35,219 bases of DNA from Nitrospinaceae bacterium (lineage in GTDB: Bacteria; Nitrospinota; Nitrospinia; Nitrospinales; VA-1). The stretch covers positions 1-35,219 of the forward strand of contig JAJDBI010000105.1 of the NCBI GenBank assembly GCA_029261435.1, in the 5' to 3' direction. Position 1 is the first letter of the stretch. Every line of letters starts with the position of its first letter. The translations under genes were made by a program, and so were the position numbers. Positions 24,379 to 31,843 of the stretch are shown piece by piece. The notes under the pieces were generated by a model. It did no database searches. It saw nothing but the letters and a program-made list of their open reading frames with translations, and was not told the DNA's origin.

Positions 24379-25534
24379 CCAATTTATTCATTACATCAGC
24401 AATGCGTTTCGCCACAACTTTCATGACTTCAGGATCTCCAAGAGTACTCTTGATTTTATGGAGTCGCTCGCGAACTGCCTTTTCTTTTTCTGGAGCACGT
24501 AAAACCGCAAGCACCTCAGCACAAATATTTTCAGCCGTCACTTTACCCTGTATCAACTCAGGCACAACCTCTTCCTCTGCGACAATATTCACCAGACCTA
24601 CCAATGGAGCATTCACTAACAACTTTGCCAGCATGTATGTCAAGGGATTCAACTTATAGATGATGACCATGGGGCATCCAATAATTCCAGCTTCCAAAGT
24701 TGCAGAACCGGATGCAATGATCAACATGTCACAACTATTCATCACATCATAGGGTTCTCCCTCGACCAACTGAATGCCAAGCGGGTTAGCTCCCAGACGT
24801 TGGCGAATCAGATCCGGGTCTATGGAGTCGGCAACAGGGAGAAGAAACTGGCAGGAACCTAATTCGCTACAGATTTTTTCCGCTGCTTGAATCATCACAT
24901 CTAAAAGAGAGTTGACCTCGTTCATCCTGCTTCCGGGTAGCAACCCAATGGTCTTGACTTCCGGGTTCAGGGAATATTTTTCACGACTCTCTTCGCGGGT
25001 TCGGCTGGGGTGAACCAGGTCCACAAACGGATGCCCTAGAAACTCTGCGTTCACCCCGGCATCCAAATACATTTTTTCTTCAAATGGAAGAATGACAAAC
25101 ATTTTACTAACAGAATCTCTAATATCCCGGATTCTTCCCTTTCTCCAAGCCCAAACTTGCGGACTGATAAAATAGAACACCGGGCAATCAAAACGTTTGC
25201 CCTGTTTTGCCAGTCTAAGATTCAGGGTTGGGTAGTCAATAAGAATAACCGCATCATAACGACGTGAAGCGATCTCCCTCATCAATCTCCTATAGACTTT
25301 ATAGTAATGATCAAAGTCGCCCAGAACTTCCACTATCCCGACAGCACCCATACGCTCAATACCAAAGAGCGTATCCACGCCAGCTTCCCGCATTCTGGCT
25401 CCGCCCATTCCAGTGAAACGAGCTTTGGGTAAACGAGTCTTTAATGCGGATACCAGCTTCGAGCCATGTAAATCTCCCGATGCCTCACCAGCAATAATTA
25501 AATAATTCGGAGAATCTCCGCAGGTAGTTTGCAT
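24353..25534 (-). CDS. lpxB: lipid-A-disaccharide synthase
   Basis: GT19 glycosyltransferase that joins lipid X and UDP-2,3-diacylglucosamine into the tetraacyl disaccharide 1-phosphate at the inner membrane. The 393-residue protein carries the signatures AGEASGDLHG (about 16-25), FTGMGGARMREAG, SPQVWAWRKGR, ILPFEEKMY, FLGHPFVD and LLPGSRMNEV. Downstream, ASGSATLEAGIIGCPMVI gives the C-terminal nucleotide-sugar site. It follows lpxI by 62 bp and overlaps the acyltransferase gene, consistent with one transcript. Full length and intact. Confidence 0.97.
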   Translation of the reverse strand: MQTTCGDSPNYLIIAGEASGDLHGSKLVSALKTRLPKARFTGMGGARMREAGVDTLFGIERMGAVGIVEVLGDFDHYYKVYRRLMREIASRRYDAVILIDYPTLNLRLAKQGKRFDCPVFYFISPQVWAWRKGRIRDIRDSVSKMFVILPFEEKMYLDAGVNAEFLGHPFVDLVHPSRTREESREKYSLNPEVKTIGLLPGSRMNEVNSLLDVMIQAAEKICSELGSCQFLLPVADSIDPDLIRQRLGANPLGIQLVEGEPYDVMNSCDMLIIASGSATLEAGIIGCPMVIIYKLNPLTYMLAKLLVNAPLVGLVNIVAEEEVVPELIQGKVTAENICAEVLAVLRAPEKEKAVRERLHKIKSTLGDPEVMKVVAKRIADVMNKLDANEKTPV

Positions 25535-25596
25535 TATCTTTATTCTGCTCTCACAACGTTTTGGCTTATCATCTTACTGCTCTATTCCTTACATGG

Positions 25597-26403
25597 CTAA
25601 ACGCAGGTCACAGCAATTTTCGCATCATTAGCCAGATCAAGAACTTTCTCTTGCTCCACCACCATGACTCGTTCTGCCTCTAATGCCAAAACAGATCCTT
25701 CACTCAGCATTCGAATGGTTTGCGGGCCAATGCCAGGGCTGTCATAACGGTAATCCTGATTGGTCCTGCTGACTTTAATCACCACACATTTCCCCTGAGA
25801 CAACTCACATCCTCTTTGAATAGCATGGTCTGTTCCCTCAAGAGCTTCAACAGCCACCACCGTTTTGTTTTTTACTATGAGGGTCTGACCAATTTCCATA
25901 TCTGCTAATTTTCGTGCAATGGGTAGTCCAAATTCAATATCTTCCAACTCCTGCCTGGTTGGCTCTCTACGAGTCAGGTTTCCTTTTGGAGGAAAAATAT
26001 CAGACAAAAATTCTTTCTGACTTAGAACAGTAAAACCTTCCTTTTGCAGCTCTTCAATCATTCCCAAAAGCAGAACCTTGTCCTCATGCGTCACGATATT
26101 TTTTAAAAACTTAAGCGTCTTAAGGTCGAATTTCTGTAATTTAAAAATGACACTCTTTTCGACCTTACCCAGAATCAGCAGATCTTTGACATTGTTCTTT
26201 TTAAACGTATCAAGAATTTTTCCCGCCTGACCGACTCCAATCGCATAACTCATTTGGGAAAATGGCATCAAACCATTTTGGATTTCTTCTGTGAAACCAA
26301 CGCTGATAATTTTTATTCCCAACTGGCTGGCCTTGCGCGCAAAATATATGGGGATTTCTCCAGCTCCGGCAATAAGGCCTATTTTTTCATGGGTGGGTTG
26401 CAT
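25597..26403 (-). CDS. lpxI: UDP-2,3-diacylglucosamine pyrophosphatase, LpxI type
   Basis: Hydrolyses UDP-2,3-diacylglucosamine to lipid X and UMP, replacing the metallophosphatase LpxH in organisms that lack it. It has the DUF1009/LpxI features: KIGLIAGAGEIPI at the N-terminus, GVGQAGKILDTFKKNNV, ILGKVEKS, VEALEGTDHAIQRG and a final GIGPQTIRMLSEGSVLALEAERVM. From the ATG at 26403 the product has 268 residues, matching the family. A GTG at 26469 would add 22 residues of non-conserved sequence. Neither start has a strong ribosome site, so the exact start is uncertain. It lies between the Gfo/Idh oxidoreductase and lpxB. Confidence 0.93.
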   Translation of the reverse strand: MQPTHEKIGLIAGAGEIPIYFARKASQLGIKIISVGFTEEIQNGLMPFSQMSYAIGVGQAGKILDTFKKNNVKDLLILGKVEKSVIFKLQKFDLKTLKFLKNIVTHEDKVLLLGMIEELQKEGFTVLSQKEFLSDIFPPKGNLTRREPTRQELEDIEFGLPIARKLADMEIGQTLIVKNKTVVAVEALEGTDHAIQRGCELSQGKCVVIKVSRTNQDYRYDSPGIGPQTIRMLSEGSVLALEAERVMVVEQEKVLDLANDAKIAVTCV

Positions 26404-26495
26404 AATGATGGACAAAGAAGATTGCGGAAGGCGTGCCCGTTTCCGCGATGAGGTGATTTGCGAGACCACTGTACCCGTTCGTACAAGCCGTGAAA

Positions 26496-27461
26496 CTAAT
26501 TTTGTCTTTTTCGATTGAACTGGGCCAGAATATCCAAGGCGATTTCCAGCGAATAAAGCTCGTCATTCACCGCAACATTTCTAGGACTTCCATTTTTAAC
26601 GCAATCGATGAAATGCTGGAGTTCCAACTTGAGAGGATTATCTTTGTGGACAAAAATCCTTTCGACCAACGACTCCTGCTTGTATCGCAGTGAACCTTTG
26701 CTCATTTGATGCTCGGAGGAGGATTTCCTGTGAACATAAATTTCCTGATCGGTGTAATCCAAAACCACGAAAGAATCTTTCTGTGTCACCGACAAGGTGC
26801 GGACTTTATTCTGCGAAGCTCGGCTGGCAACTATATTGGCAATGCACCCATTCTCAAATTCGAGTTGAGCGCTCACAAGATCATCTATTTCTGTAAAGAC
26901 CGAAGCTCCAACAACATGGGCTGTAACCACTTTCGATTTGATCAGGTTAAGAATGATATCTATATCATGAATCATGATATCAAGGACCACTCCGTCATCC
27001 CTCACTCTTTCTGCGAAAGGTCCCATGCGCTTGCATTCGACAAAAAGTGGAGTCTCTACAATTTTATGAAGTTCCTGAACCGCCCCATTAAAACGTTCCA
27101 CGTGACCAATGTGCAAAGTCAGGCTCTTGTCTTGAGCTAACTGAAAAAGCTCGCGAGCGTGATCGAGGTTGTTGGCGCAGGGTTTCTCCAGTAGAACATG
27201 GATGCCATTCCCAAGTAGTTCCCTGGTGACAGGATAATGTAGCATTGTAGGCACTGCGACTACCGCAACATCTACGCGCCCAAAAAGATCCTTACAGTCT
27301 GAATAAGTCGGAACATGATAGATATCTTGAATGGCCTTCCTTCGCTGAGGATCAACATCCACTACCCCAGCAAGTTCCACCCCTTGCATCTCGGACAAAA
27401 CCCCGACATGGTATTCACCCATCCTGCCCGCTCCAATGACACCCGCTTTTACTTTTGCCAC
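26496..27461 (-). CDS. Gfo/Idh/MocA family oxidoreductase (GnnA-like, lipid A cluster)
   Basis: NAD(P)-dependent sugar oxidoreductase of 321 residues. The Rossmann motif is VIGAGRMGEYH (residues 8-18), followed by EKPCANN with the family Lys, and HIGHVERFNGA. The likely catalytic His lies in MIHDIDIIL. It starts at a GTG overlapping the lpxA stop by one base (TAGTG). In Acidithiobacillus and Leptospira a member of this family, GnnA, oxidises UDP-GlcNAc at C3 before GnnB transamination, giving amide-linked lipid A. No GnnB-like aminotransferase lies in this window, and many delta-type lpx clusters carry this gene without gnnB, so the reaction is left open. Confidence 0.85.
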   Translation of the reverse strand: MAKVKAGVIGAGRMGEYHVGVLSEMQGVELAGVVDVDPQRRKAIQDIYHVPTYSDCKDLFGRVDVAVVAVPTMLHYPVTRELLGNGIHVLLEKPCANNLDHARELFQLAQDKSLTLHIGHVERFNGAVQELHKIVETPLFVECKRMGPFAERVRDDGVVLDIMIHDIDIILNLIKSKVVTAHVVGASVFTEIDDLVSAQLEFENGCIANIVASRASQNKVRTLSVTQKDSFVVLDYTDQEIYVHRKSSSEHQMSKGSLRYKQESLVERIFVHKDNPLKLELQHFIDCVKNGSPRNVAVNDELYSLEIALDILAQFNRKRQN

Positions 27462-28231
27462 TACTTGGTCACTCCTCTAGAGGAATTTTCTATAAAATCG
27501 ATGAGATATTGAATTTCATCAAACTTTTCAATTTCCGCCGTAATTTTTTCTACGGCCTGTTTGGTGTTCAGTTCCGGTTGGGCAATTACATTCAATGCTT
27601 TTTTTATCGCCGCCCGGACATCAGGTTTAAAGTTTGCCCGCTTGAGCCCCACCGCATTGGCACTGTACAACCGAGCCGGGTTTCCTTCAACGGTGGAAAA
27701 GGGAAGAATATCCTGATTTACACGTGCCATCCCTCCAACCATTGCATTCCGGCCGATCCGGACAAATTGATGAACACCCACCAAGCCCGAAATAAATGCC
27801 TTGTCTTCTACAATAACATGACCTGATAAAGCCGTGCTATTTACAACCACAACTTCGTTGCCTATCTCACAGTCATGACCGATATGCGAATAAGCCATGA
27901 GCAGACATCCGCCACCAACCCTGGTAACACCATTTTCAAAACCCGATCTATGAATGGTGACAAACTCTCGAATCACCGTTTCATCACCAATTTCCAGTGA
28001 AGTGGGTATGTCTTTAAAGTTAAGTATCTGGGGCTCGCCGCCCAGTGAGGCACCGTGAAAAATCCTACAGCCCCTTCCGATAATCGTACCCGACTCAATA
28101 ACTACATTGGGACCTACAACTGTCCCCTCACCGATCCGCACATTTGAGCCAATAGTCGTAAAAGGACCCACCTCAACTCCATGGGCTAATTCGGCATCTG
28201 TGTGAATGACTGCACTGGAATGAATGGTCAC
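27461..28231 (-). CDS. lpxA: UDP-N-acetylglucosamine acyltransferase
   Basis: Trimeric left-handed beta-helix enzyme that transfers a 3-hydroxyacyl chain from ACP to UDP-GlcNAc, the first step of lipid A. The 256-residue product shows hexapeptide repeats throughout (IGSNVRIGEGTVVGPNVVI and others). The catalytic His119 is in SHIGHDC and corresponds to E. coli His125. GGMARVNQD follows, with Gly167 at the position of E. coli Gly173, the hydrocarbon-ruler residue that permits long chains. The C-terminal helical domain contains VGLKRANF and ends SSRGV. fabZ is 80 bp upstream, and the next gene overlaps by one base. Confidence 0.97.
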   Translation of the reverse strand: MTIHSSAVIHTDAELAHGVEVGPFTTIGSNVRIGEGTVVGPNVVIESGTIIGRGCRIFHGASLGGEPQILNFKDIPTSLEIGDETVIREFVTIHRSGFENGVTRVGGGCLLMAYSHIGHDCEIGNEVVVVNSTALSGHVIVEDKAFISGLVGVHQFVRIGRNAMVGGMARVNQDILPFSTVEGNPARLYSANAVGLKRANFKPDVRAAIKKALNVIAQPELNTKQAVEKITAEIEKFDEIQYLIDFIENSSRGVTK

Positions 28232-28311
28232 GTTCTAAAGGATAAAGCCATCATGATTGGCCGGAAAAAGACACGCGAAAATAAAAATGGTGAGCCTGCC
28301 CGTTTACAATA

Positions 28312-28743
28312 TCAGTCTTTACCGAGCATTGCCTGAATAGTGCACTCAGTAGCCAAAGCATCTCCTACAAATGCTTTGCCCTCAAACCGGAACAGCGTTC
28401 CTCTTTGCTTGATCTTAGTCAACTCAAGCCGCAATTGATCTCCCGGCACGACAGGTTTCCTGAACTTAGCCCCGTCTATACCGGTGAAGAACACGGAAGA
28501 CTGGCCCTCCTTGTTCATAATTTTAATTCCCAAAATACAGGCTACCTGTGCAAGAGCTTCGATAATAAGCACCCCCGGCATAACAGGGAACTCAGGGAAA
28601 TGCCCTTGAAAAAAAGGTTCATTGATCGTCACATTTTTGATACCGACAATGCGGGAGTCCATATCACATTCGATAATCTTATCGACCAATAGAAAGGGGT
28701 ATCTATGTGGGATGATCTTTTTGATTTCATTAATATCCATCAT
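28312..28743 (-). CDS. fabZ: 3-hydroxyacyl-[ACP] dehydratase
   Basis: Hot-dog-fold dehydratase of type II fatty acid synthesis that competes with LpxA for 3-hydroxyacyl-ACP. The 143-residue length is standard. The N-terminus IPHRYPFLLVDKI, the catalytic His48 in GHFPEFPVMPG and Glu62 in IEALAQ are all present. It sits between skp and lpxA as in many Gram-negative lpx clusters, except that lpxD is absent. Two adjacent ATG codons (28743 and 28740) are possible starts. Confidence 0.97.
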   Translation of the reverse strand: MMDINEIKKIIPHRYPFLLVDKIIECDMDSRIVGIKNVTINEPFFQGHFPEFPVMPGVLIIEALAQVACILGIKIMNKEGQSSVFFTGIDGAKFRKPVVPGDQLRLELTKIKQRGTLFRFEGKAFVGDALATECTIQAMLGKD

Positions 28744-28842
28744 ATTTGGAATCCGTTCTTACTGATGAAAGCTTTTGGCTTTGCCAGGAATTTCAGCGAG
28801 TGAACATGCGGGAGCAAGCAGCCTGCTATTGCCGTAACGAAA

Positions 28843-29385
28843 CTATTTATTCGCTCTGTCGTAGGCTCGTGTTGCGACACTTGTTAAATCATTGCCCTTA
28901 TCATGATAGAGAACAACCTTCTGCTCCAGAATCATTGTATATTTCTTTTCTTTACCAATTCTTTTTATGACGTCCATCATTTTAAGCAGAATTTTTTGGG
29001 TCATTTCTTTTTCTTGTTTTCCAAACTCCGCATTCTGATCCTGGACATATCTTTCAAATTCAATTTTTTCTTTTCTGAATTCATCTTCTTTTTTCTTTTT
29101 CAGTTCCGGATCCAGAACAAAACTTTGTTTATTCAAGTTCTCCAACATTTTTTTGATCTTTTGTTCCTTGATCTTGATTCTTTTTTTCTCTTTGGTGAAA
29201 TTGGATTTAAATTTATCGAAATTGGACTTCCACTCTTTAGTGCTGGAAACCGCTTTTTGAATATTCAAAAATCCTATCCGGCTATCTGCAGCAAAAGAAG
29301 AAACTACAAACGACCCACTAACCAGAAAACCCAAAATGAGTAGAGAGCAAATGAGCCTGAACTGCTTACAAGTTGTTAACTGCAT
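28843..29385 (-). CDS. skp: OmpH/Skp-family periplasmic chaperone
   Basis: Periplasmic chaperone that holds unfolded outer-membrane proteins on the way to BamA. The 180-residue precursor has a signal peptide (hydrophobic core about 10-30, likely cleavage near SSFA-A at about 33). A short beta segment DSRIGFLNIQKAV follows, then a long Lys/Glu-rich coiled-coil region (about 55-150) forming the predicted tentacle helices. AAGGAT precedes the ATG. It is 28 bp downstream of bamA, the usual pairing. The central coding region is strongly A-rich because of its Lys and Glu content. Confidence 0.93.
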   Translation of the reverse strand: MQLTTCKQFRLICSLLILGFLVSGSFVVSSFAADSRIGFLNIQKAVSSTKEWKSNFDKFKSNFTKEKKRIKIKEQKIKKMLENLNKQSFVLDPELKKKKEDEFRKEKIEFERYVQDQNAEFGKQEKEMTQKILLKMMDVIKRIGKEKKYTMILEQKVVLYHDKGNDLTSVATRAYDRANK

Positions 29386-29413
29386 AAACCAGATCCTTTT
29401 TAAAGTTTAAGAA

Positions 29414-31684
29414 TTAAAATGCACTTCCTGCCGAGAAATGAAATTCTGCCGCCTCTTCACCCGTTTCCTTATCCAGTTTAACTCCATAGGCAAAACCCAA
29501 TGGACCAAAAGGACTGATAAAGCGAATACCCGCACCTACACTGCTACGCATTTCTCCCAAGTCAAAAGTTTTCGCCGTGGTACTGGTATTAGCTCCACTA
29601 CCATATACATTTCCACGGTCATAAAACAGAAACCCACGAAAAGATTTGGTGAAGGGGTACTGCACTTCTAAATTAAGAAGTAGTGATTGGCTACCCCCTA
29701 CAGGATCACCATCACTATCTTTTGGCCCGACGTCTTGAATTGTAAAACCACGCAGAGAAGTCGGCCCTCCCATGAAGTATCTTTCAAAACCCGGAAGATC
29801 CTCTCCACCATATCCCTCGGCATAATTAACCCGGGCATGCACCGCACCAACAATCTTGCCCACCAGAGGGTGGTAATACGTCACTTCATAAACAGATTTA
29901 GTGAATTTAGCGCCACCCAGTCCGGCAAATTCAAATCCTAACACATGCCTCCATCCCTTGGAAGGATTTAAAAAATTGTCTCTCGAGTCGTGAATGAAGG
30001 TGGGTGCCACTCTGCTGGTCACACGAGTCTCGTTTTTAAAAAACTCCGTTTCATCGGCAGCACTCAAGCCCGTCACTTCTACATTATCAAAACGATATCT
30101 AAAGTTAACCGAATCATACTCAGAAATATTTTTACCCAAACGAAAACCGCCTCCGGTTGACTGGGAATCGAAGCTGAGAAAATCCTGATCCTGGTTAAAC
30201 GCATCGATTCCTAGTAGTATTTCGGAATCAAACAAACGCGGCTCGGTAAAGCTTACGTTGAAGTCCGTTCGAATGGAAGACAGCTGAGCATTCAAGCTCA
30301 ACCTTTGACCATTTCCCAACAGATTGTTCTGAGTGATCGAGGTGGTAAAAATCAAATTCTCAACCGAACTGAAACCCGCCCCGACTGAGAACGACCCAGA
30401 CGGTTTTTCAGTCACTGTCGTGAGAATGTCAATGAGGTCAGGGTCTTGTCCTCTATGGGTATCGATTTTAACATCTTCAAAAAAATTGAGGTTGTTGAGT
30501 CGCTGTTTGCTCCTCTTCAACTTGGAACTGTCAAACAACTCACCTTCTTTCAATCTAAATTCGCGGCGGATGACATTGTCCCGGGTTTTTAGATTTCCCA
30601 GAACCTCAATGCTGCCAACATAAACCTTTTTGCCTTTATCAACTTCAATTGACAATTCAACAGTACGGTCTTCATCGTTTAACTTGGAAACAGGGTTTGC
30701 GTCAGCGTAGGCATAACCCTTTTTAGAATATAAATCGGCAATTGTTAAAATATCCTGACGAAGCTGGGATACGTTGTAGACAGTACCAACCTTGGTCTGT
30801 ATGCTTTTTTGAATTTCATCTGCAGAGACAGCGTCATCACTATTCAACTTCAAACTCTTCACCCTGAACTGCGGGCCTTCCTCAACCGGAACAGTGATAT
30901 GAACTTCTCTCGCCTTTTTGTTGATATCAATACGAGGCTCTAACACCTTGACTCTGAGATAACCGTTATCGTGGTAAAAACCTTCTATCCGGAATAAATC
31001 CAGTTTTAAAATATCTTTCTGGTATACGCCAGAATCATCCAAAAAGGAATACCAGGTTTTTTCCTGGGTTTCCATCTGCTCCTGCAGTTTTTTATCAGGA
31101 AAGGCTTTATTTCCCGAAAAACGAATTTTTTCAATCTTTACTTTTTCCCCTTCCTTGACCCTGATCGAAATGCTAACAAGATTATCCTGGCCGGACTTAG
31201 TATCAATGTTGACTTGAGCGAAAAAGTACCCCTTCTCGCGATAGAGCTTGAGAATTTCCTCGTTGCTCTCCAGAATCAAATGGTCATTAAATGTCGCCCC
31301 TCGCTTGAGTCCGATTTTTTCCCGGATATCATTGGCATCAACCTTGTCATTACCCACAATTTCGACATCCCCGATGGAGGGGATTTCTTCAACAATAAAT
31401 TCAATTTCCAGCCCCTTCAATGTCTCCCGTGTTTCAACACGGATGTCCTTGAATTGCCCCAAGCTATATATTTGTTCAATATCCTCACGGATTTGTTTTT
31501 TGGAAAGCACCGTGCCGGGCTTGGATTTGATGTAATAGAGAATCGTCGACTCATCAATCCGCTTATTTCCTTCCACCTTCACGGACTGGATATCTTCACC
31601 TTCTTGAGCAGACGCAAGGGGAACCAGAGCAAGGAGAGCAAAACCAATAAGAGCCGCAAAAAAAATGTGGGCTTTTTTCACCAT
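29414..31684 (-). CDS. bamA: outer membrane protein assembly factor BamA
   Basis: Omp85-family core of the BAM complex, inserting beta-barrel proteins into the outer membrane. The 756-residue precursor has a signal peptide (to about residue 26, ending ASA). Five POTRA repeats start near residues 35, 108, 185, 275 and 355 (for example VKVEGNKRID, VEIVGNDKVD, IRFSGNKAFP and IEVLGNLKTRD). The C-terminal barrel begins around 420. The strand-loop motif GGPTSLRGF (about 640) holds the conserved Arg-Gly-Phe of loop 6. The protein ends in Phe, as expected for a BAM substrate. It heads the skp-fabZ-lpxA series on the minus strand; 159 bp separate it from clpC. Confidence 0.97.
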   Translation of the reverse strand: MVKKAHIFFAALIGFALLALVPLASAQEGEDIQSVKVEGNKRIDESTILYYIKSKPGTVLSKKQIREDIEQIYSLGQFKDIRVETRETLKGLEIEFIVEEIPSIGDVEIVGNDKVDANDIREKIGLKRGATFNDHLILESNEEILKLYREKGYFFAQVNIDTKSGQDNLVSISIRVKEGEKVKIEKIRFSGNKAFPDKKLQEQMETQEKTWYSFLDDSGVYQKDILKLDLFRIEGFYHDNGYLRVKVLEPRIDINKKAREVHITVPVEEGPQFRVKSLKLNSDDAVSADEIQKSIQTKVGTVYNVSQLRQDILTIADLYSKKGYAYADANPVSKLNDEDRTVELSIEVDKGKKVYVGSIEVLGNLKTRDNVIRREFRLKEGELFDSSKLKRSKQRLNNLNFFEDVKIDTHRGQDPDLIDILTTVTEKPSGSFSVGAGFSSVENLIFTTSITQNNLLGNGQRLSLNAQLSSIRTDFNVSFTEPRLFDSEILLGIDAFNQDQDFLSFDSQSTGGGFRLGKNISEYDSVNFRYRFDNVEVTGLSAADETEFFKNETRVTSRVAPTFIHDSRDNFLNPSKGWRHVLGFEFAGLGGAKFTKSVYEVTYYHPLVGKIVGAVHARVNYAEGYGGEDLPGFERYFMGGPTSLRGFTIQDVGPKDSDGDPVGGSQSLLLNLEVQYPFTKSFRGFLFYDRGNVYGSGANTSTTAKTFDLGEMRSSVGAGIRFISPFGPLGFAYGVKLDKETGEEAAEFHFSAGSAF

Positions 31685-31843
31685 TTGACCAGAACTATCT
31701 GAATTTTTTCGAGTTATCAGGGTAAAACCTCACCTGGCATTTCCAGGCAAAAAAAAGTATCAAGCCTCAGCAGTATAACCCACTGAAACTTAATACTTTA
31801 AATATTTTTAATCATCATCGCTTCCGCTTAAGCGAAGAAAAAT

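Noticed and set aside
29000..29250. Low-complexity A/T-rich stretch in skp that might look like a repeat or transferred segment
   Set aside because: It is explained by Lys/Glu/Phe-rich coiled-coil coding sequence typical of OmpH/Skp.
31214..31702. A plus-strand open frame of about 160 codons opposite the 5' part of bamA
   Set aside because: It lies entirely antisense to the BamA POTRA region and has no motif; treated as a shadow frame.
31731..31757. CCTGG/CCAGG inverted repeat next to a run of A in the bamA-clpC gap
   Set aside because: For the leftward transcripts the T run comes before the hairpin, so it cannot be an intrinsic terminator; the stem is only 5 bp.
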